A DNA stretch of 10,074 nucleotides from UBA3071 sp965369635 (GTDB taxonomy: Bacteria; Chloroflexota; Anaerolineae; UBA3071). Shown here piece after piece: positions 5,720-10,074 of this stretch. The notes beneath the pieces are model-generated. The model had not been told where the DNA came from, ran no database searches, and saw only the letters and a list, made by a program, of their open reading frames with translations. The DNA lies in assembly GCA_965369635.1 (NCBI GenBank), contig CBDURC010000111.1, positions 1 to 10,074 of the forward strand, written 5' to 3'. The first letter of the stretch is position 1; each line of letters begins with the position of its first letter. Made by a program: the position numbers and the translations under genes.

Positions 5720-5827
5720 TCAAGTGGAGATGCCCAGACGGGGCAAGATGAAGCGCAGCAGCACGAACCAGGCGGCGAGAATGCCGAGAGGTAAGAGCCA
5801 CTGCAGGGTAGTAGTTGTCCAATCCAT
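5720..5827 (-). CDS. 35-residue single-span membrane protein
   Basis: A short ORF starting MDWTTTTLQWLLPLGIL, containing one continuous hydrophobic helix (about residues 8-28, rich in L, W, F and I) and ending RFILPRLGIST before TGA. Support comes from context: GGAGG lies exactly 8 nt before the ATG at 5827, and an extended -10 promoter (5861-5888) lies just upstream, giving a leader of about 27 nt. The hydrophobic stretch with arginines flanking its C-terminal end fits an inner-membrane microprotein with N-out or N-in topology undecided. I do not recognise a family. It precedes the LiaF-like gene by 246 bp on the same strand, a gap with its own regulatory sites, so it is probably a separate unit. 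Function unknown. Confidence 0.65.
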   Translation of the reverse strand: MDWTTTTLQWLLPLGILAAWFVLLRFILPRLGIST

Positions 5828-5860
5828 GAGTTCACCCTCCGTGGTGCACGAACTGCAGAG

Positions 5861-5888
5861 ATTGTACCATAGGCTGCCAAAGTGTCAT
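5861..5888 (-). promoter_or_regulatory. Extended -10 promoter for the small membrane protein
   Basis: On the minus strand ATGACA (5888-5883; 5 of 6 to TTGACA) is followed after 16 bp by TACAAT (5866-5861), which is preceded by TGG, an extended -10. The predicted start near 5854 is about 27 nt before the ATG at 5827. It diverges from the promoter at 5984-6013. Confidence 0.6.
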
Positions 5889-5983
5889 AATCCGTGACGC
5901 TAGTGTTCCATGACATGAAGCGAGATGCCTTTGGTCTGTCAGAGCCTGGACATGCGCCAAGCTCGGCTTTGCTTGATGACGAG

Positions 5984-6013
5984 TTGACAGCCGCTAGCTC
6001 TCTGTGGCATAAT
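5984..6013 (+). promoter_or_regulatory. Sigma-70-type promoter of the HAD hydrolase gene
   Basis: A perfect TTGACA (5984-5989) is followed after 18 bp by CATAAT (6008-6013), with TGG just before it as in extended -10 promoters. The predicted start is about 70 nt upstream of the ATG at 6090. The stretch 5889-5983 between the two divergent promoters shows no gene. Confidence 0.65.
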
Positions 6014-6089
6014 CTGCGCACGGATCGAATCTTTCTCCGAGTGCACCATTGCGTCTGATATCGAAGACCAAAAGGAGCGAAGTCAACAG

Positions 6090-6824
6090 ATGTACCAGAC
6101 CATAAAAGCTATTCTCTTCGACCTGGACGGCACACTGCTGGAGAACCACATGGACACCTTCTTGCCGCACTACTTCCAGCGGTTGTCCGCCCGGGTAGCA
6201 TACATCTTGCCGCCCGACGAGTTCATCTCCCACCTCCTACGGGCCAGCAATGCCATGATGGCCAACGATGGGCGCGCTACCAACGAGGAAGTCTTCGCCG
6301 CGGCCTTCTTTCCTCTGGCTGGGCATTCCCGCCAGGAGTGGGAGCCCATCTTCATGGACTTCTACGCCAAGGATTTCCCCGCGCTGCGGCAGTACACCCG
6401 CCGCAAGCCCGCGGCCCGCCTCGTCGTGCAGGCAGCCTTTGACCTGGGCTGTGACGTGGTCATCGCCACTAATCCCCTGTTTCCGGCTACTGCAGTCGAG
6501 CAGCGGCTGGAGTGGGCCGGTGTGGCTGACTTCCCCTATCGGCGGGTGACCACGTACGAAAACAGCCGCGCCTGCAAGCCCAACCTGCTCTATTTCGAGC
6601 AGATACTGGAGAGCATCGCTCAGCCAGCCGAGGCCTGCCTGGTGGTCGGCGATGAGGATCTTGACATGGTCGCGGCCCGCTTGGGCTGTGCCACCTTCCT
6701 TGTCCCCAGCCCGGCCACGACGCTGGACCCTGCTACCCCCAAGCCGACCTATCGCGGCAGCCTGGTCGACCTGGGAGTGCTGCTTCATCAAATGCAATCA
6801 CGTGCTCAGGTGCAGCGTGTCTAG
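6090..6824 (+). CDS. HAD-superfamily hydrolase (phosphatase-like)
   Basis: 244 residues with all four haloacid-dehalogenase-type motifs: motif I FDLDGTLL with nucleophile Asp11 and acid/base Asp13, motif II Thr127 in IATNP, motif III Lys163 in ACKPN, and motif IV GDEDLD with Asp188 and Asp192. The inserted helical stretch after motif I (about residues 20-105) is a C1-type cap. This makes a Mg-dependent phosphatase of the phosphoglycolate-phosphatase-like branch likely, cytosolic; substrate cannot be told from sequence. The ATG at 6090 has AAGGAG 12 nt upstream, a rather long spacing, but no better in-frame start exists. It has its own promoter and is not in an operon with the envelope genes that diverge from it. 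Proximity of a glyoxylate-reductase-like gene is suggestive of glycolate handling but not evidence. Confidence 0.9.
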   Translation: MYQTIKAILFDLDGTLLENHMDTFLPHYFQRLSARVAYILPPDEFISHLLRASNAMMANDGRATNEEVFAAAFFPLAGHSRQEWEPIFMDFYAKDFPALRQYTRRKPAARLVVQAAFDLGCDVVIATNPLFPATAVEQRLEWAGVADFPYRRVTTYENSRACKPNLLYFEQILESIAQPAEACLVVGDEDLDMVAARLGCATFLVPSPATTLDPATPKPTYRGSLVDLGVLLHQMQSRAQVQRV

Positions 6825-6862
6825 GAACTGCGGGCATCTGGTCTAGAAACCCAAACACACTG

Positions 6863-6891
6863 TTGACGCTGCCTTCCATTGCATGTATAAT
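6863..6891 (+). promoter_or_regulatory. Sigma-70-type promoter of the nitroreductase gene
   Basis: TTGACG (6863-6868), a 17-bp spacer, then a perfect TATAAT (6886-6891) preceded by ATG (TGn-like extension). A second TATAAT follows at 6898-6903 inside a direct repeat (GTATAATTGGAC then GTATAATGGAC) but has no -35 at the right distance. Confidence 0.75.
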
Positions 6892-6920
6892 TGGACGTAT
6901 AATGGACTGCAGAAACCTAA

Positions 6921-6935
6921 CCCGGCCAAGCCGGG
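6921..6935 (+). repeat. Short hairpin CCCGGC-CAA-GCCGGG in the nitroreductase leader
   Basis: Perfect 6-bp inverted repeat with a 3-nt loop, between the promoter and the ribosome site (AGGAGG at 6945-6950). It ends 9 nt before that site, so it could influence translation start; no known riboswitch shape is recognised. Confidence 0.45.
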
Positions 6936-6956
6936 AGCAAACGAAGGAGGCACATG

Positions 6957-7466
6957 ATGGACTTCTCAGAACTGATCAACACGCGCTACAGCGTCCGGGC
7001 CTACACACCCGACGCGGTGGAAGAGGACAAGCTGCAACGACTGCTCGAGGCGGCGCGCCTGGCACCGACTGCAGCCAACCGCCAGCCCTTCCAGCTCATC
7101 GTCATCCACACGGCGGGACGTGAGGAGGAGCTGAAGCGCATCTACAGGAAGGATTGGTTCGTGCAAGCGCCGTTGGTCATCGGCATTTGTGGGATTCCGG
7201 CCGCGGCCTGGGTCCGCCGAGACGGTAAGAGTTACATGGACGTGGATGTGGCCATCGTCATGGATCACCTGATCCTGGCTGCCGCTGACCTGGGGCTGGG
7301 CACCTGCTGGGTCGGGGCCTTTGATCCCTCGGCGGCACGGGAGATCCTGGCCCTGCCCGACGACGTGGAACCCATCGCCTTCACGCCACTGGGCTACCCG
7401 GCCGATCAACCCAGGCCCAAGAAGCGTAAGACGCTATCGGAACTGGTGCGCTACGAGCGATGGTGA
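6957..7466 (+). CDS. Nitroreductase-family protein (FMN-dependent oxidoreductase)
   Basis: 169 residues of the FMN-binding nitroreductase fold. Seen motifs: the N-terminal RYSVRAYTPDAV, with basic residues that contact the FMN phosphate, APTAANRQPFQ (residues about 36-46), the helix DVDVAIVMDHLILAAADLGLG, TCWVGAF, and the C-terminal LGYPADQPRPKKRK. Such proteins reduce nitro compounds, quinones or enones with NAD(P)H as dimers in the cytosol; several relatives have other roles, so the substrate is open. Length is short but normal for the compact, single-domain branch. The start ATG at 6957 is preferred over 6954 because AGGAGG is 6 nt away rather than 3. Transcribed from its own strong promoter; 39 bp separate the preceding stop from that promoter's -35. 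Confidence 0.92.
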   Translation: MDFSELINTRYSVRAYTPDAVEEDKLQRLLEAARLAPTAANRQPFQLIVIHTAGREEELKRIYRKDWFVQAPLVIGICGIPAAAWVRRDGKSYMDVDVAIVMDHLILAAADLGLGTCWVGAFDPSAAREILALPDDVEPIAFTPLGYPADQPRPKKRKTLSELVRYERW

Positions 7467-7565
7467 GGTAGCAAGCAGAGCCGGTGCCTGAAGCCCTGTG
7501 TAGTTTCCCGTCTCGACCGAGAAGACCGCTGCGGCGCCTGGTGCTCTGCCAAAGCTGAAGTGATG

Positions 7566-7620
7566 GGTTCGTGGTGGCGACTTCAGTCGTTTGTTCTGCT
7601 TGTGCGGCGACTGAAGTCGC
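7566..7620. repeat. REP/BIME-like paired hairpin element, copy 2
   Basis: Left arm GGTTCGTGGTGG followed by CGAC-TTCA-GTCG (7566-7589), then an 18-nt spacer, then CGAC-TGAA-GTCG (7608-7619). The 13-bp arms 7577-7589 and 7608-7620 are perfect inverted repeats. The left 24 bases match copy 1 (1131-1154) at 20 positions, and two of the four differences restore a base pair in the small hairpin. It occupies the gap between the nitroreductase and the dehydrogenase genes; no other feature was seen in 7467-7697. Confidence 0.7.
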
Positions 7621-7697
7621 TATACAGGCCCTCAATTCACGTCTGACAGAGCACTGGGTCGCCTTGAGATCGAACTCTTTGGATGGAGGACAGAGAC

Positions 7698-8705
7698 ATG
7701 GCCAGGCCCAGAGTGTATGTCACTCGTATCATCCCCCAGGCAGGGCTGGACATGGTGAGCGATCTGTGCGAGGCCGAGGTCTGGCAAGGGGAGACTCCGC
7801 CGCCTCGCGAGGTGCTCCTGGACAAGGTGAAGGGAGTGCAAGGTCTCCTCTCCTTGCTCACCGACCCCATTGACGCCACGGTCATGGACACTGCCGGGCC
7901 GCAACTTCGGGTGATCGCCAACTATGCCGTCGGCTATGACAACATTGACGTCGCCGCGGCCACGGAACGGGGAATCCTCGTCACCAACACCCCCGGCGTG
8001 CTGACCGAGACCACGGCCGATTTCGCTTTCGCTTTGCTTCTGGCCGCGGCGCGCCGGGTGGCGGAGGGGATGGACTACATCCGCGCCGGGAAGTGGCGCA
8101 GTTGGGGGCCCGTTCTCCTGCTGGGCCACGACGTTCACCGCGCCACGCTGGGGATCATCGGCCTGGGCCGCATCGGCAGCGGCATGGCCAAGCGGGCCCA
8201 AGGGTTCGACATGCGCGTGCTCACCTACGACCCTCATTTCTCGGAGGACAGGGGCAAGGCACTGGGGGCTCAGTGCGTTGATCTGGACACCCTGCTGGCG
8301 GAGTCCGACTTCGTCACCGTACATGTGCCCCTGACGCCAGAGACCCACCACATGCTCGGCGCCGAGCAGTTCAGGAAGATGAAACCTTCGGCCATTCTAA
8401 TCAACACGGCTCGTGGCCCCATTGTGGACCCCGACGCGCTCTGCGACGCTCTGGAGCATGGTGATATTGCCTACGCCGCGCTGGACGTGACCGAGCCGGA
8501 GCCTCTGCCGGCTGATCACAAGCTGTTGGCCTTGTCCAACGTCATCATCTGCCCGCACATGGCCAGCGCCAGCGTCGCCACCCGGACGAAGATGGCCACC
8601 ATGGCCGCCGAGAACCTGATCGCCGCGTTGAAGGGAGAGATACCGCCCAACCTGGTGAATCCTGAAGCATTGAACCGCAGGACAGCCCGCAAAGGTCGGT
8701 TCTGA
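7698..8705 (+). CDS. D-isomer-specific 2-hydroxyacid dehydrogenase (glyoxylate/hydroxypyruvate reductase-like)
   Basis: 335 residues, the usual size. It interconverts a 2-oxoacid and a D-2-hydroxyacid with a nicotinamide cofactor in the cytosol. Visible features: substrate-binding NYAVGYDNID (75-84), Rossmann motif GLGRIGSG (155-162), and the catalytic triad Arg239 in INTARGPIVD, Glu266 in DVTEPEPL, and His287 in CPHMASAS. The N-terminal PRVYVTRIIPQAGLDM and the NYAVGYDNIDV segment are typical of GyaR/GRHPR-type glyoxylate reductases. Asp178 (TYDPH), placed at the end of the second Rossmann strand, suggests NADH rather than NADPH. The ATG at 7698 is chosen because GGAGG ends 8 nt before it; an ATG at 7683 overlaps that site. 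Exact substrate is inferred from family only. No clear promoter was found close upstream. Confidence 0.92.
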   Translation: MARPRVYVTRIIPQAGLDMVSDLCEAEVWQGETPPPREVLLDKVKGVQGLLSLLTDPIDATVMDTAGPQLRVIANYAVGYDNIDVAAATERGILVTNTPGVLTETTADFAFALLLAAARRVAEGMDYIRAGKWRSWGPVLLLGHDVHRATLGIIGLGRIGSGMAKRAQGFDMRVLTYDPHFSEDRGKALGAQCVDLDTLLAESDFVTVHVPLTPETHHMLGAEQFRKMKPSAILINTARGPIVDPDALCDALEHGDIAYAALDVTEPEPLPADHKLLALSNVIICPHMASASVATRTKMATMAAENLIAALKGEIPPNLVNPEALNRRTARKGRF

Positions 8706-8764
8706 GCGCGAAGAAGCCCGCGGTGCCCACCGTTCGATGTAGGGCGGGCGGGGGAGCTCAACAA

Positions 8765-8793
8765 GTAGGGGCGGGTTTCAAACCCGCCCCTAC
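8765..8793. repeat. Perfect GTAG-flanked inverted repeat (REP-like)
   Basis: Arms GTAGGGGCGGGTTT and AAACCCGCCCCTAC, 14 bp each, flank a single base. As RNA it gives an 11-bp GC-rich stem with a 7-nt loop and no T-tract. It begins with GTAG like REP elements, but its stem is unrelated to the elements at 1131 and 7566. A possible degenerate relative (GTAGGGCGGGCGGG) starts at 8739. It lies in the 115-bp gap after the dehydrogenase stop; it could protect the 3' end of that mRNA. Confidence 0.75.
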
Positions 8794-8820
8794 GGCTGAG
8801 ACTTGCGGACGAGGAAACTC

Positions 8821-9831
8821 ATGCCCTGGAAGGATGTTCTCAACGGTGATCCCATCCACTGGTTGCTGGGGCCAGACCCAGACAACCCCGGCGTGCGCTA
8901 CTTTGCGCTGCGTTATCTGTTGGATGTGCCTAAGGATGCCCCTGAGGTTCACCAGGCCCAGGCAGCCATCATGACCAGGGGCCCGGTGCCGGTGATTCTG
9001 GACGCCCAACAACCTGATGGCTTCTGGGTCAAGCCGGGCAGCGGCTACAGTCCCAAGTATCGGGGCACCGTCTGGCAAGTCATCTTCCTGGCTGATCTGG
9101 GAGCCGACGCGGCCGACGAGCGGGTGCGACGGGGCTGCGAGTACCTCTTGAGCCACAGCATCGCCGCCAACGGAGCCTTTTCCTGCTTGCAGCGGCCAGT
9201 GCCCAGCGGCTGCATACCTTGTCTGAATGGCAACCTGCTGTGCGCTCTGCTGCGGTTGGGCTACGGCGACGACCGGCGCGTGCAGACTGCTTTGGACTGG
9301 GAAGCTGGGGCCATCACTGGCGATGGGATCCGCTACCTCAAATCGGGCACGACAGGGCCGGTCTTTGCTTGCAGCGCCAACGAGAGGCAGCCTTGCGGCT
9401 GGGGTGCTGCCAAGGCCATGCGCGCCCTGCTGGCCATCCCACCGGATCAGCGCACCCCGGTCGTGACGCGGGCCATTGAGGTGGGAGCTGGATTTCTGCT
9501 GAGCCGCGACCCCGCCGTGGCCGACTATCCCTACACCAAGCGAGTGAGCTCCACCTGGTTCAAGTTTGGCTTCCCGCTGAGCTACTGGAGCGACGTGCTG
9601 GAGGTCACAGGAGTGCTGGCGGAACTGGGCTACGGCGGCGACCCCCGACTCGCCAATGCGCTGCGATTGATCTTGAGCAAACAGGACGACCAGGGGTGCT
9701 GGACGCTGGAGAATTCGCTCAACGGCAAGATGTGGGCTGACATCGAAGTGAAGAAGAAGCCCAGCAAGTGGGTCACCTTGCGCGCCCTGCGTGTCCTGAA
9801 GCGTGCCGCTCAGGCGCAGGCAGCGGTCTGA
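8821..9831 (+). CDS. Alpha/alpha-toroid (prenyltransferase/squalene-cyclase-fold-like) protein of unknown function
   Basis: 336 residues of repeated amphipathic helix pairs: each unit has an aromatic/glycine turn such as QQPDGFW (63-69), CEYLLSHSIAANGAFSC (106-122), CGWGAAKAMRALL (192-204), YWSDVLEVTGVLAELGYGGD (255-274) and QDDQGCWTLEN (288-298), ending PSKWVTLRALRVLKR. This is the alpha/alpha-barrel pattern of squalene cyclases and prenyltransferase beta subunits. It lacks the DXDD motif of class II cyclases, so cyclase activity is not supported. Eight cysteines include C131, C134, C184 and C192, which could form a metal site. Relatives are, from memory, often mislabelled NifH; nothing here resembles nitrogenase. 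The ATG at 8821 has GAGG 6 nt upstream; a TTG at 8803 does not. The MFS transporter starts 7 bp after its stop, so the two probably act together. Confidence 0.75.
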   Translation: MPWKDVLNGDPIHWLLGPDPDNPGVRYFALRYLLDVPKDAPEVHQAQAAIMTRGPVPVILDAQQPDGFWVKPGSGYSPKYRGTVWQVIFLADLGADAADERVRRGCEYLLSHSIAANGAFSCLQRPVPSGCIPCLNGNLLCALLRLGYGDDRRVQTALDWEAGAITGDGIRYLKSGTTGPVFACSANERQPCGWGAAKAMRALLAIPPDQRTPVVTRAIEVGAGFLLSRDPAVADYPYTKRVSSTWFKFGFPLSYWSDVLEVTGVLAELGYGGDPRLANALRLILSKQDDQGCWTLENSLNGKMWADIEVKKKPSKWVTLRALRVLKRAAQAQAAV

Positions 9832-9838
9832 GAGAGCC

Positions 9839-10074
9839 ATGGAGCAAGCAGAAAAGGACCGGAACCTGCGCGTCGTCGCCGCCAGTCACTTCATGACTGG
9901 CCTGTTCAGCAGCATGACGCAGGCTGTGTGGCAGCCCTTCGTGCTCAGCCTGGGCGCCCCCATGAGCACCCTGGGCATGCTGGAAAGCGTGGGCGGGGCA
10001 AGAGGCATAGTGACCGCCTTCATCCAGCCCATCGGCGGCTGGCTCTCCGACCGCCTGGGGCGAAAGCCCTTCAT
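9839..10074 (+). CDS. MFS transporter, N-terminal part, cut by window edge
   Basis: Seventy-eight codons are visible from ATG 9839 and the frame is open to the edge. After a short charged start (MEQAEKDRNLR) there is a first hydrophobic segment (VVAASHFMTGLFSSM, about residues 12-26), then a second (about 49-66) leading into GGWLSDRLGRKPF. That is the motif A loop between helices 2 and 3 of major facilitator superfamily transporters, with the conserved Asp and the basic GRK. It is therefore an inner-membrane secondary transporter; the substrate cannot be told. The start lies 7 bp after the stop of the toroid protein gene, with only a weak GAGAG site, pointing to translational coupling. Confidence 0.85.
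   Translation, partial: MEQAEKDRNLRVVAASHFMTGLFSSMTQAVWQPFVLSLGAPMSTLGMLESVGGARGIVTAFIQPIGGWLSDRLGRKPF

Noticed and set aside
7632..8351. A 239-codon minus-strand open frame
   Set aside because: It is antisense to the hydroxyacid dehydrogenase, which has the full catalytic triad.
8723..8974. An 83-codon plus-strand frame giving a GAGFKPAPT peptide
   Set aside because: It is a read-through translation of the inverted repeat at 8765-8793 into the toroid gene in the wrong frame, a known kind of false gene.
8821..9831. Calling the toroid protein a squalene or other class II terpene cyclase, or NifH
   Set aside because: No DXDD motif is present, and there is no P-loop or nitrogenase signature; only the helical repeat fold is supported.
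8758..9840. A 360-codon minus-strand open frame
   Set aside because: It is antisense to the toroid protein gene, which has a ribosome site, motif structure and a coupled neighbour. Its last residues come from the hairpin repeat at 8765.

Overview
The window is GC-rich, tightly coded bacterial DNA. Its gene content and intergenic repeats best fit a member of the Chloroflexota (Anaerolineae-like). This is an inference from three things: an archaeal-type HMG-CoA synthase and thiolase next to a bacterial class II HMG-CoA reductase, LiaF/toast-rack-type membrane proteins, and GTAG-flanked hairpin repeats with 7-8 bp tandem arrays between genes. No rRNA, intact tRNA, CRISPR array, transposase or phage gene is visible.

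Left half, all on the minus strand. (1) Upper mevalonate pathway operon, transcribed from about 3800 toward 1: a near-consensus sigma-70 promoter (3807-3835), a strong hairpin at the predicted mRNA 5' end (3765-3797), class II HMG-CoA reductase (2404-3696), archaeal-type HMG-CoA synthase (1210-2295), and an SCP2/archaeal-type acetoacetyl-CoA thiolase (1-1046, TTG start, running off the left edge). Together they would turn acetyl-CoA into mevalonate. The gaps between these genes hold short tandem repeats and a paired hairpin element. (2) Envelope-type operon: a LiaF-like protein with three membrane segments and a 21-residue DxGSG beta-repeat domain (4526-5473), then a four-helix membrane protein (3962-4405). 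Upstream lie two copies of a palindromic operator-like site. (3) A 35-residue single-span membrane protein (5720-5827) with its own ribosome site and promoter.

Right half, all on the plus strand, diverging from about 5830-6090: a HAD-family hydrolase (6090-6824), an FMN nitroreductase-family protein (6957-7466), a glyoxylate/hydroxypyruvate reductase-like 2-hydroxyacid dehydrogenase (7698-8705), an alpha/alpha-toroid (terpene-cyclase-fold-like) protein of unknown role (8821-9831), and the start of an MFS transporter (9839 to the right edge) probably translationally coupled to it. The first two genes have their own sigma-70 promoters, so this half is a row of short transcription units rather than one pathway operon.

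The most interesting points are: the mixed archaeal/bacterial mevalonate operon and its predicted DUF35 partner just off the left edge; the structured leader of the reductase mRNA; the twin palindromes controlling the toast-rack genes; the tiny membrane protein; and a REP/BIME-like repeat family whose two copies differ partly by compensatory changes around an invariant TTCA/TGAA loop.
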